This document shows, piece after piece, positions 39,401 to 46,530 of a stretch of DNA of 64,000 nucleotides (positions are counted from its first letter, which is position 1; the number at the start of each line of letters is the position of its first letter). The notes beneath the pieces were generated by a model that was not told where the DNA came from, did no database searches, and worked only from the letters and a program-made list of their open reading frames with translations. This DNA comes from Synechococcus sp. PCC 7336. GTDB lineage: Bacteria > Cyanobacteriota > Cyanobacteriia > Thermostichales > PCC-7336. The stretch is taken from the NCBI RefSeq assembly GCF_000332275.1, contig NZ_CM001776.1, forward strand, positions 1,411,268 to 1,475,267, in the 5' to 3' direction. The position numbers and the translations under genes were made by a program.

Positions 39401-40260
39401 CGCGAACCCAGGTGCGGGAGCTCAATCAGCTCAATCAGCTCAAAGATGATTTTTTAAGTACCGTCTCGCACGAGCTGCGATCGCCCGTAGCCAACATTAA
39501 GATGTCGCTGCACATGTTGGAAGTGGGAATTGACAACTGTCGCCCCCTCTTTCCCGAAGGGGAGCAAAGTCAGGAGATTGCCGATAAGCTAGATCGCTAT
39601 TTAAGCGTGCTCGAACAGGAATGCGATCGCGAAATCGAACTCATTCAAGATCTCCTCGACCTGCAACGGCTAGAAGCAGGGACCGAGCAATTGGAATGGG
39701 AGGAGATCGATCTGGCGGCTTGGATTCCCCATCTCGTGATGCCCTTTGTCGATCGAGCCGAACAGCGCCAGCAAACCCTAGAAATAGAGATCGATCCCCA
39801 CCTCCCTGCGATTGTCTCCGATCGCCCCAGCCTGCAGCGCATTCTGTCCGAATTACTGCTCAATGCTTGCAAGTACACTCCCCCTAACGAACAGATCGCC
39901 TTGACGGTCGCAGCCATTCCTCAAGGGATTTGCATGACGTTTACCAACAGTGGCGTGGAAATTCCCGCGCGCGATCTGCCTCATATTTTTGAGAAGTTTT
40001 ACCGAGCGACCGATACCGATCGTTGGAAGCAAGGGGGGACTGGCCTCGGTTTGGCCCTAGTGCAGCGGGTGGTGAACTCTCTGGAAGGGACGATTGCAGT
40101 GACGAGTGCCGAGCTGAAAACCAGCTTTGCGATCGAGTTGCCACTGCGATCGAAGCGATTTGCCGAGACAGCGATTCAGCGTTCGACTTCAATTGCAGGC
40201 GAAGTCGACGCCCAGACCCAGAACAACTCCAAGCCCACTACTGCTCTGCCTTCGCTGTAG
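36481..40260 (+). CDS. Large hybrid-sensor-type histidine kinase with PAS and three GAF domains; first GAF cyanobacteriochrome-like
   Basis: 1259 residues. One membrane helix (about 32-53), a periplasmic sensor region (55-268) and a second helix (about 270-292) come first. Next are PAS (about 333-450), GAF1 (461-610), GAF2 (642-800), a short coiled coil, GAF3 (833-980), HisKA with TVSHELRSPVANIK (His997) and HATPase (GTGLGLALVQ). GAF1 keeps NLVVPILADGHLWGLLAAHQC and has Cys525 in D-E-C-L, where DXCF-type cyanobacteriochromes carry their second cysteine. Cys556 in E-C-Y-V-R-L-L is where the bilin-binding Cys-His pair lies. Light sensing is therefore possible but unproven. No receiver domain is attached. 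A TetR gene follows 74 bases downstream. Confidence 0.85.
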   Translation: MTRFRRVRPWLSSSYRWTDFHLGDWSNWGKWRWLPLVVGTGVATLGVAFALDLYARERDSLATTLQLETDRLARQVDRHWDSLTLALSQTTQISQGLLSPEAADRDLVWRESAALFIDSFESAEAIAKLDREWNLTDLQARGDRDRRELLALIRQARLAAPELRKDPLAAIWQNGWAILHLPIVGKGEMSIGHHVGLLNVRDLLQYEIGPSELNQLVAVTASHGGQTFWMNGANAARNEHPVRQTIELTNLAVMLEVLPQQEFAFQWHRLSLTVGASSIAIGFIAAGVVRLWQNSDRYYRHIAQIARDLEREVSAHQKSRTDLFTSQQRLQAVLENSPTSIFVKDRQLQYLMANKHFANLCGQSPRDLQGKTDRDLFPEAIAAALEDHDRAVLTSGRPQLCEETAWYAGQVRTQLTALTPLGDEAGEIYALCGIATDITDRQQAQLELQNSATQQRLIAAIAERIRNSLDLGTILTTTVTELRDALQVDRVLIYQFDAQMRGTIAYESVQAGWPTTLGDNLVDECLIEQNEIVEGYRLGDRIHAIADIRDGSLDECYVRLLSDYAVRANLVVPILADGHLWGLLAAHQCSGPRQWQPADIELFQRLSTQVGIAIQQGQLYHQARHQAQQHSILNRIVRDMRDSLDLAQVLQDAVELTLEAFQSSRCAVGLCCESDESFTYGFTASTPGISDMKGCVIPIAGNPLAQSVIASDLPIAADHVQQSPLLADLAIAKARELQIESLLVVGIRFEGQLIGIFNLQQCDRPRQWTASEQQLFARIADQLAVAIQQAKLYEQVRQLNQTLEQQVEQRTAQVSKALGYEATLKRITDKVRDSLDETQILQTAAREVANALMADGCNISLYDSQRQKSHIVVEHTVSLSPAQSTEIDMEQSPYRYARLLQRHSCQFCELDPLFNRPPTAILALPIADDRQVLGDMWIFRCKHWTFGGLEIRLAQQVASQCAIAIRQARLYQTARTQVRELNQLNQLKDDFLSTVSHELRSPVANIKMSLHMLEVGIDNCRPLFPEGEQSQEIADKLDRYLSVLEQECDREIELIQDLLDLQRLEAGTEQLEWEEIDLAAWIPHLVMPFVDRAEQRQQTLEIEIDPHLPAIVSDRPSLQRILSELLLNACKYTPPNEQIALTVAAIPQGICMTFTNSGVEIPARDLPHIFEKFYRATDTDRWKQGGTGLGLALVQRVVNSLEGTIAVTSAELKTSFAIELPLRSKRFAETAIQRSTSIAGEVDAQTQNNSKPTTALPSL

Positions 40261-40298
40261 GAGGCAAGCTGGTTTCGACTTCGCGAAACGAATAGAGG

Positions 40299-40328
40299 TT
40301 GACATAAAAAGACGACTGGTCATATCAT
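40299..40328 (+). promoter_or_regulatory. Sigma-70-type promoter of the TetR gene
   Basis: TTGACA (40299-40304) and TATCAT (40323-40328) are separated by 18 bases. Transcription would start at about the ATG at 40335, so the mRNA may be leaderless, and no ribosome-binding site is seen. GAC....GGTC between the boxes could be a TetR operator half-site pair. Confidence 0.5.
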
Positions 40329-40334
40329 AGAGTT

Positions 40335-40817
40335 ATGGGCAGACCGAGACGCAGTCAAAACAATCGCGAAAAGCTCCTGAACTGTGGCGCCAACGCCTTC
40401 ATCAAACAGGGCTATCACGGCACTGGCATTCAGGAGGTGGTGGAGCGAGTTCGCGTCCCCAAAGGCTCTTTCTATAATTACTTCGAGAGTAAAGAGGGCT
40501 TTGGGGCTGAGGTGATTCGGCAATATACCCAACAGTATGTAACCAACATGGATGCGTTGCTGAGCGAGCCGAACGTTGATGCTCTGTCTGCGCTGAAGTA
40601 TTTTTTCGAGGCTGAGATTCAGCGGCACGAGGCGGGAAGAGAAGGGTGTTTGCTCGGCAACTTGGGGGCAGAGTTGGGAGAGAGTAGCGAGCTTTGCCGT
40701 CAGGCATTGTCTGAGGGCCTGCAAACCATGCAGCAGCGATTCCGCCTTTATTTAGTAATGGACCCGTTTTGGCAATGGGGGCCAGAAAGCTTGCTAGGCG
40801 TGGTTTCTGGCCTTTAG
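40335..40817 (+). pseudogene. TetR-family regulator truncated by transposon insertion
   Basis: The frame gives 160 residues, short for the family (about 190-200). The N-terminal helix-turn-helix is intact (REKLLNCGANAFIKQGYHGTGIQEVVERVRVPKGSFYNYFESKEGF), and the ligand domain begins with REGCLLGNLGAELGESSELCRQAL. The transposon's left inverted repeat starts at 40740, near codon 136. The last 25 codons are transposon DNA, ending in a chance TAG. The missing C-terminal helices form the dimer and ligand pocket, so regulation is probably lost. The true remainder of the gene is not found beyond the element. Confidence 0.82.
40740..40790 (+). repeat. Left terminal inverted repeat of the Tn3-family element
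   Basis: 43 bases (40740-40782, starting TTCCGCCTTTATTTAGTAAT and ending TGGGGGC) are a perfect inverted match to the right end once the intron is removed. Another 8 bases match at 5 positions. The start is the first base of identity, so the true outer end may lie a few bases inside it. Confidence 0.85.
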
Positions 40818-40852
40818 ATTCCTGAAAATCACATCGAATAAACCCATGGCAG

Positions 40853-41440
40853 CTAGTCCTGCCAGAACTGAGCGAAGCAACTAGCCGACAGTTCTGTGTA
40901 GCGAATCGTGTGTTGGATGTTCTTGTGTCCGAGATAGTGTTGGATGGAGCGGGTATCATGACCGTCGTTGACCAACTTGTAGCCACAGGCATGACGCAAC
41001 ATGTGAGGGTGAATGGAGAACGGCAGAGAAGAGAGTTGAGAGATGCGAGTGAGGAGTTTACGAAAGCCCGCTGCAGTCATGGGAGCGCCCCGCTCCGTCA
41101 TAAATAAATAGGGTGAGAGCCGTGATTCACGCTTGAGCCGACGCAACGCCCTCAGTTCTGGCCCTCGAAGGGGATGGACACTAGGAATGCCTCGCTTAAG
41201 GCGATATACCTGCAGAAGCCCCGCATCGAGATCGACTTGCTCCCAGCGCAGTGCGCACAGTTCAGAAACCCTGAGGCCGTGGCGATAAGCTATCAGGATC
41301 ATGGTGGCGTCCCGGTGTCCATGGCGTCCTCGTTGTTTAGCCACAGCCATTAACTCATCCACTTCGCGAGGGGTGAGATATTCACGAGGGCGTTTCTGGT
41401 CGTCAGAGATTGGAACTGTCCCGTTTTCGATAGTTGACAT
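40853..41440 (-). CDS. tnpI: TnpI-like tyrosine recombinase (cointegrate resolvase)
   Basis: 195 residues, the short form that has only the catalytic domain, like FimB/FimE. The catalytic residues are visible: Arg in YRHGLRVSELCALRW, His-x-x-Arg in HPHMLRHACGYKL, the second His in YLGHKN, and the tyrosine in HTIRYTELS. It is divergent from tnpA with a 98-base gap containing the repeat array. In Tn4430-type elements a tyrosine recombinase resolves cointegrates, and that role fits here. Recombinases acting as Tn3 resolvases are more often longer, so this compact form is notable. Confidence 0.8.
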   Translation of the reverse strand: MSTIENGTVPISDDQKRPREYLTPREVDELMAVAKQRGRHGHRDATMILIAYRHGLRVSELCALRWEQVDLDAGLLQVYRLKRGIPSVHPLRGPELRALRRLKRESRLSPYLFMTERGAPMTAAGFRKLLTRISQLSSLPFSIHPHMLRHACGYKLVNDGHDTRSIQHYLGHKNIQHTIRYTELSASCFAQFWQD

Positions 41441-41524
41441 AGCTTGCTTGAGAACTGTCCTACCTAGGTTTGAGGGCCGTTAAAAGCCTAAACTGTCTTA
41501 CTTATGGCCAATAGTCAGACAGTT
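41413..41524. promoter_or_regulatory. IRS-like recombination site between tnpI and tnpA
   Basis: The word AACTGTC recurs: AACTGTCCCGT (41413), AACTGTCCTAC (41453), AACTGTCTTAC (41491-41501), and inverted as GTCAGACAGTT (41514-41524). The last two form an inverted pair with a 12-base spacer, like a tyrosine-recombinase core site. The first two are direct copies 38-40 bases apart, like accessory sites. Tn4430 has the same core-plus-two-direct-repeats layout. Confidence 0.7.
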
Positions 41525-41538
41525 AAGAGAATTCTTGT

Positions 41539-44505
41539 ATGCCGGTTCAGTTTTTATCCGCAACAGAGCGAGATCGCCTCAACAGGTTTCCTGAAGAGAT
41601 CCTCCAAAAGGACCTAAAAGACTTCTTCTGGCTCTCTGACGACGATCGCAGGGAAGCACGTAGCTTGATGGAAGATCACAATTGCCTCGGATTTGCCTTA
41701 CAGCTTTGCTGCTTGCGCTACCTGGGCTTCTTTCCTAGCAACTTTCTAGAGCTACCTCAAGAAATTGTTCAGTTTGTCGCCGATCGCCTGCAGGTCAACG
41801 CTGCATGTTTTTCTACGTATGGGAAAAGCCCAAGGACTCAGCGGTATCACCAGAACCAGCTCCAGACTTTGCTCGGCTATCGCCGCGCAACAACTGCTGA
41901 TATTGCCAGTTTAGAGCAATGGCTGCTAGAGCGCGCTCTAGAGCATGACAAACCCATGCTGTTGCTCGAACTGGCCTGTGGGTATCTCAAACGGAACAAA
42001 ATCGTCCGACTCAAGATCGTGCGTTTGGCGCGAATGGTATCGACAGCGCGCAACCAAGCTCAACAGGTGACTTACCAGATTCTACAACCACTGCTGAGCT
42101 CGGAGTGCCAAACTTTCCTCGATGGTTTGCTGGAGGTTGAGACTGGCTTGGGCAAGACCCGTCTGGCTTGGCTGCAGCGAACGCCTACCGGTCATAATCT
42201 CAAGCAACTGCTCGAAACCCTCTCCAAGATTGCCTTTCTACACAAGCATGGCATTGCCCAGTGGGACTTTGGAAAGCTGACCGCCAATCGCATCAACCAC
42301 CTAGCCAAAGCCGGGGCGAGATCCACCAACCAATACTTGCAACGTGCCCCAAAGATGCGGCGTTATCCCATTCTGATGGCCTTCTTGAAGCAGTCTCTCT
42401 ACAACTTGACTGATGACTTCATCGAGATGTTCGATCAGCGCTTGTGGGAGCTCTACAGAGCGGCCAAACGGGAGTTCGAACAGGCTCGCCTGCAGGCCAC
42501 TCAATCGATCAATGAGAAACTGACCACCCTGAACACAATTGGGCAAATCCTACTCGATCCAGAGGTGGAAGACGCTACCGTGCGCAAAACGACTTTTGCC
42601 TGTATTGACCCCGAGCAACTGCAGATTGCCATGGGGGAAGCCGAGCAGTTGATCCGTCCGGAAAATGATGCTTACATCGATTACTTCCGCCAGTCCTACG
42701 GCCGCATCCGCCGCTTCTCGGGCAAGTTTCTGGAGACCCTCCAGTTTGAAGCCAGTGAACCAGAGCAAGGTCTGCTCAAGGCGCTGGCTTTGGTTCACCA
42801 GATTCATCTCGGCAAGCGGCGCAAACTGCCATCAGATGCCCCCACTGACTTTATCCCTGACACCTGGCGCTCGTATGTCTTGGATGGAGAAGCGATCGCC
42901 GATTGGCGCTACTACGAATTGGCTGCTCTGTGGGTTCTGCGCCAGCGGTTGCGCTCGGGGGATGTCTACCTCCTTCATAGTCGCCGCTTCAAGGAGTTGG
43001 AGCAGTATTTCATTCCCAAAGATGAGTGGCCCTCGCACCGCGATGATGTGCTGGACATGACTGGGACGCCTCTCGATGCACGAGTGCGCCTACAGCAGAG
43101 AGAAGCAGACCTAGTCGGGCTCATAGAGCAAGTCGAAGCTCTCTTGAATAACCCTGACGGCGATTTGCGCGAGGAAAAGGAAACGCTGACCTTGACGCCT
43201 TTTGAGGCTCAAGAGCGGTCTGCCAAGCTAGATCGCTTGAGTGCCCTCATTGGTGCTCGCCTACCTAGAATTGATATTACAGAACTGCTGATTGAGGTGG
43301 ATAGCTGGACGGGATTTTCAGAGGCATTCGAACATCTGCATTCCCCTCACAGCCGCGACCGGAAGCTGCTACTCCATCTTTATGCCTGCTTGTTGGCCCA
43401 GGCTTGCAACCTCGAACTGCCTCAAATGGCGGCTTCTGCCAAACTGTCCTACAACAGTTTGAGCTGGTGCAACACCTGGTACATCCGCGATGACACTCTG
43501 CGGGCGGCGACCACCAAGCTGATCGATTATCACTACCACCTGCCTCTAAGCCGTTTGTGGGGTGGGGGAATGCTTTCTTCCTCAGATGGGCAACGGTTTC
43601 CAGTCAAAGGCAACCTGCGTCAGGCGCGATCGCTCCCCCGTTACTTTGGCTATGGCAAGGGCATTACGTTTTATAGCTGGACTAGCGATCAGCTCTCTCA
43701 GTACGGCTCTAAACCCGTTCCGACTACCAATCGGGATTCTACCTATCTGCTCGATGAGATTGAAAACAACGAAACGGAATTGCCGATTCTCGAGCTCACG
43801 ACCGATACCGCCGGATACACCGACCTGATGTTTGCTCTGTTTGATGTGCTGGGTCTCACCTTTTCCCCCCGCATCCGCGACCTGGGCGCTCAGAAGCTTT
43901 ACCGCACCAGTCGGATTGATATGACTGATTCCCCCCGTCTCAAGGAACACCTGAAGGGAACGCTCAATCTGTCCCTCATTTTGGCCCACTGGGATGAAAT
44001 CTTGCGCTTGGTGGGGTCCATCAAAAAGGGGTGGGTGAGTGCTTCACTGATTGTCCAGAAGCTGCAGGCATACCCCCGCCAACACCCTCTGATGCGGGCT
44101 CTGCAAGAGTACGGTCGCTTGCTCAAAACCATTCATATTCTGCGTTGGTATGCCGATGAGGGGAACCGACGACGACTCAACCGGCAGCTCAACAAAGGCG
44201 AAGCCTTACATAGTCTGCGTTCCGAGCTCTTCTTTGCCAACCAGGGCAAGGTTAAGGGTCAGCGGGACGAACAACTGCGCAATCAGGTCGGCTGTCTCAA
44301 TCTCGTGACCAATGCTGTCATTGTCTGGAACACGGTCTATATCCAGAAAGTCGTGGAGCAACTGCGGCAGGAAGGGGTTGAGGTCAATGAGTCAGACCTC
44401 AAGCGGGTCTGGCCAACCCGCCATGCTCATATCAACATTTACGGGACCTATCACTTCAATCCCGAAGAGATCGGCAGACAGCAGCTCAGAAGCCTTAACC
44501 AGTAG
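41539..44505 (+). CDS. tnpA: Tn3-family transposase TnpA
   Basis: 988 residues, the normal length of the family. The RNase H-like catalytic set is readable at Asp683 (SSSDGQRF), Asp756 (TTDTAGYTDL) and Glu888 (NKGEALHSLR). Spacings are 73 and 132, close to those of Tn4430 TnpA. The N-terminal part (FLSATERDRLNRFPEEI) is the DUF4158-type DNA-binding domain that recognises terminal repeats. Only ATG at 41539 gives the full N-terminus. It is open throughout, so it may be active. The right inverted repeat begins 8 bases after its stop. Confidence 0.95.
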   Translation: MPVQFLSATERDRLNRFPEEILQKDLKDFFWLSDDDRREARSLMEDHNCLGFALQLCCLRYLGFFPSNFLELPQEIVQFVADRLQVNAACFSTYGKSPRTQRYHQNQLQTLLGYRRATTADIASLEQWLLERALEHDKPMLLLELACGYLKRNKIVRLKIVRLARMVSTARNQAQQVTYQILQPLLSSECQTFLDGLLEVETGLGKTRLAWLQRTPTGHNLKQLLETLSKIAFLHKHGIAQWDFGKLTANRINHLAKAGARSTNQYLQRAPKMRRYPILMAFLKQSLYNLTDDFIEMFDQRLWELYRAAKREFEQARLQATQSINEKLTTLNTIGQILLDPEVEDATVRKTTFACIDPEQLQIAMGEAEQLIRPENDAYIDYFRQSYGRIRRFSGKFLETLQFEASEPEQGLLKALALVHQIHLGKRRKLPSDAPTDFIPDTWRSYVLDGEAIADWRYYELAALWVLRQRLRSGDVYLLHSRRFKELEQYFIPKDEWPSHRDDVLDMTGTPLDARVRLQQREADLVGLIEQVEALLNNPDGDLREEKETLTLTPFEAQERSAKLDRLSALIGARLPRIDITELLIEVDSWTGFSEAFEHLHSPHSRDRKLLLHLYACLLAQACNLELPQMAASAKLSYNSLSWCNTWYIRDDTLRAATTKLIDYHYHLPLSRLWGGGMLSSSDGQRFPVKGNLRQARSLPRYFGYGKGITFYSWTSDQLSQYGSKPVPTTNRDSTYLLDEIENNETELPILELTTDTAGYTDLMFALFDVLGLTFSPRIRDLGAQKLYRTSRIDMTDSPRLKEHLKGTLNLSLILAHWDEILRLVGSIKKGWVSASLIVQKLQAYPRQHPLMRALQEYGRLLKTIHILRWYADEGNRRRLNRQLNKGEALHSLRSELFFANQGKVKGQRDEQLRNQVGCLNLVTNAVIVWNTVYIQKVVEQLRQEGVEVNESDLKRVWPTRHAHINIYGTYHFNPEEIGRQQLRSLNQ

Positions 44506-44513
44506 GCTTTTCA

Positions 44514-44543
44514 GCCCCCATTGCCAAAACGGGTCCATTACTA
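44514..44543 (-). repeat. Right terminal inverted repeat, inner 30 bases
   Basis: These 30 bases are the exact reverse complement of 40753-40782. They stop at CTA, where the group II intron begins with GTGCG. The outer part of the repeat resumes at 46514. Confidence 0.9.
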
Positions 44544-44963
44544 GTGCGCCGAGCGAAGCTCGGCTATGTCAGTCGGGGGCAGGTCCCGACCTCGGAAGTC
44601 CTGGTCAGACACCGAGTACCGAGTGTTGCGTTGGCCATCGGTAACGAGGTCAGCGAAGCGTACACAGGGAGGTGACGGGCCGTAATGCGCGAGCGTGAAG
44701 GGATTGAGCCCCGTTATGACCGAAACGTGGATGCCGACGTGTTTAGTATCACGGAAGGCAATACCGGAGGAGCCAAAGACCAAGGCTCCCGAGGGTCCAC
44801 CGGGGTCTGAGACCACAGCACGTCACCAAGGCAGAGTCGGGAACTCGGGAGATCCCACGAACTCCTCCGACACGGGGGTAGGGTGGCACAACCGGTAAAC
44901 CGGGAGGAAACCCGATGGTTGGTGGGAAGTCGGATGCCCACATAGTAGCGAGGAGATGGGGTA

Positions 44964-46343
44964 ATGCCCATGGAGCGAAGGAGGGCACATACAGTTGCCC
45001 GCTTAATGGAAACGCTGCCCACACGCAGAGGTGGAATCGCGGCGACCACAGCAGTTGAGCGGATATCCAGTCGTGCTTGCAATCACCCAGAGGAGCCGTT
45101 CACGGCTTTGATGCACCACTTCACGGTGGATAACTTGCGAGCTTGCTTCGAGTCGCTGGACGCAAGGAAAGCGACCGGAGTGGATGGAGTCACCAAACAG
45201 ATGTACGAGCAGAACTTGGAGGGCAACCTCCAGCAACTGCATCGGAAACTGTGTCAAATGTCGTATCGGCCTCAATCGGTGCGGCGAGTCGAGATCCCCA
45301 AAGAGGATGGGACGATGCGCCCCCTCGGGATCAGCTGCTTTGAAGACAAAATCGTGCAGGAGATGACACGCGGGATTCTAGAAGGGATCTATGAGCCAAC
45401 GTTTCTGGACACCTCGTATGGGTTCAGGCCGGGGCGGAGTTGCCACGATGCCCTACGCCAGCTCAACCAGGAGTTCATGAGACAGCCAGTGAATTGGATC
45501 GTCGATCTAGACCTGGCCCAGTTTTTCGACACGATGCCGCACCGGGAGATCCTCGCCATCTTGTCAGAGCGCATTCAGGACCGGAGATTTCTCCGCCTAA
45601 TCGCGCGAATGCTCAAGGCTGGCGTGCAGACCCCAGGTGGCGTGGTGTATGACGATCTGGGGAGTCCGCAGGGCTCCATTGTCTCTCCCGTGATCGCCAA
45701 TGTTTTCCTCGACTACGTACTCGATCGGTGGATTGCATCAGTCGTGACTCAACACTGTCGCGGCTACTGTCAGTCGATTAGGTATGCAGACGATGCTGTA
45801 GTGGTGTTTGAACGGGAAGATGACGCTCGCCGCTTTATGCGGGCCTTGCCGAAACGGCTGGGTAAATATGGGCTGCGTCTGAACCAGAAGAAAACCCGAC
45901 TGCTGGCTTTTGGCAAACAAGCCGCTTGGCGAGCCATCAAGGGGGGACCGAAAGTGCCCACCTTTGACTTTCTTGGCTTCACCCACTATTGGGGGCGCAG
46001 CCGGACTGGCAAGGCTAGAGTGAAGCGGAAGACCTCGAAGAAGCGACTGCGTAGAGCCCTGGTGGACCTTAAAATCTGGTTGCGCCAGGAACGCAGCGCC
46101 CGCAAATTACCTCAGCTATGGCAAATCATGGCTAGTAAAATGCGCGGGCACTTCAGCTACTTTGGGGTGAGCGACAATACTATTGCCTTGCGCCGCTTCG
46201 AGTGGCAGGCTCACAGACTGTTGTTCAAGTGGCTCAATCGCCGGAGTCAGCGACGCAGTTTCACGTGGGAGGGATTTCTCCGATATATGGAGCGTTTTCC
46301 TCTTCCGCGCCCAGGTCGATTGGTGTCACTCTATCCCGTCTAG
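44964..46343 (+). CDS. ltrA: Group II intron reverse transcriptase/maturase
   Basis: 459 residues from an ATG with GGAG 8 bases upstream. RT domain: GVDGVTKQMYEQNL, SYGFRPGRSCHDALRQL, the catalytic YADD (Tyr274-Asp277), GSPQGSIVSPVIAN. The domain X/maturase region includes FDFLGFTHYWGRSRTGKARVKRKTSKKRLRRAL. It ends soon after domain X, so the HNH endonuclease domain is absent. Introns lacking it usually depend on replication forks or structured DNA for mobility. The frame is intact, so splicing and retrotransposition remain possible. Confidence 0.93.
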   Translation: MPMERRRAHTVARLMETLPTRRGGIAATTAVERISSRACNHPEEPFTALMHHFTVDNLRACFESLDARKATGVDGVTKQMYEQNLEGNLQQLHRKLCQMSYRPQSVRRVEIPKEDGTMRPLGISCFEDKIVQEMTRGILEGIYEPTFLDTSYGFRPGRSCHDALRQLNQEFMRQPVNWIVDLDLAQFFDTMPHREILAILSERIQDRRFLRLIARMLKAGVQTPGGVVYDDLGSPQGSIVSPVIANVFLDYVLDRWIASVVTQHCRGYCQSIRYADDAVVVFEREDDARRFMRALPKRLGKYGLRLNQKKTRLLAFGKQAAWRAIKGGPKVPTFDFLGFTHYWGRSRTGKARVKRKTSKKRLRRALVDLKIWLRQERSARKLPQLWQIMASKMRGHFSYFGVSDNTIALRRFEWQAHRLLFKWLNRRSQRRSFTWEGFLRYMERFPLPRPGRLVSLYPV

Positions 46344-46359
46344 AGAATGGCGGTATGAA

Positions 46360-46392
46360 GAGGCCTGTGCGGGAAATCCGCAGGCGGGCTTC
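46360..46392 (+). ncRNA. Group II intron domain V
   Basis: The strand pairs as GAGGCCTG/CGGGCTTC and TGCGG/CCGCA with a GG bulge and a GAAAT loop, the standard 33-34 nt domain V shape. The catalytic triad position reads A-G-G (46361-46363) where AGC or CGC is usual. This may lower activity, or pairing may be shifted. Confidence 0.75.
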
Positions 46393-46394
46393 TG

Positions 46395-46513
46395 TGGGGG
46401 GAGAGACTTTCAACAATGCATGGCCGAATATTGTGACACTCTCGAACTGAAAGGCGAGAGCAACAGTGAATACAAAGCAGGTCTAAACATTGGAGGAGTC
46501 TCTTCTACCCGAC
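46395..46513 (+). ncRNA. Extended group II intron domain VI
   Basis: AGAGACT (46402-46408) pairs with AGTCTCT (46497-46503), and the base pairs GGGGG with TACCC. A46507, 7 bases from the 3' end, is in the bulged branch-point position. Between the two strands lie 88 extra bases with their own hairpin (CTCTCG/CGAGAG), so domain VI is about 119 nt instead of the usual 35-45. Confidence 0.65.
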
Positions 46514-46530
46514 AATAAAGGCGGAAGCGG

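Larger units (their letters stand above)
44544..46513 (+). mobile_element. Group II intron inserted in the transposon's right inverted repeat
   Basis: The 5' end is GTGCG, the GUGYG signature. The 3' end is TCTACCCGAC, with domain V and VI before it. The edges are confirmed independently: joining 44543 to 46514 restores a perfect 43-base match to the left inverted repeat. Inside is one maturase gene (44964-46343). The intron is on the tnpA strand. The 420-base 5' region has many pairings (such as GCCGAGCGAAGCTCGGC) expected of domains I-III. Domain VI is unusually long. Confidence 0.9.
40740..46526 (+). mobile_element. Tn3-family transposon (Tn4430-like, TnpI/TnpA) carrying a group II intron in its right end
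   Basis: The element runs from the left inverted repeat (40740) to the outer part of the right inverted repeat (46526). It contains, in order, a leftward tyrosine recombinase, a resolution-site region, tnpA, and the inner right repeat interrupted by a 1970-base group II intron. The backbone without the intron is about 3.8 kb. No 5-bp target duplication is present (left flank AGCGA, right flank GCGGG). The right flank therefore probably changed after insertion, consistent with the missing TetR tail. HIP1 sites inside tnpA suggest long residence in cyanobacteria. Confidence 0.85.
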
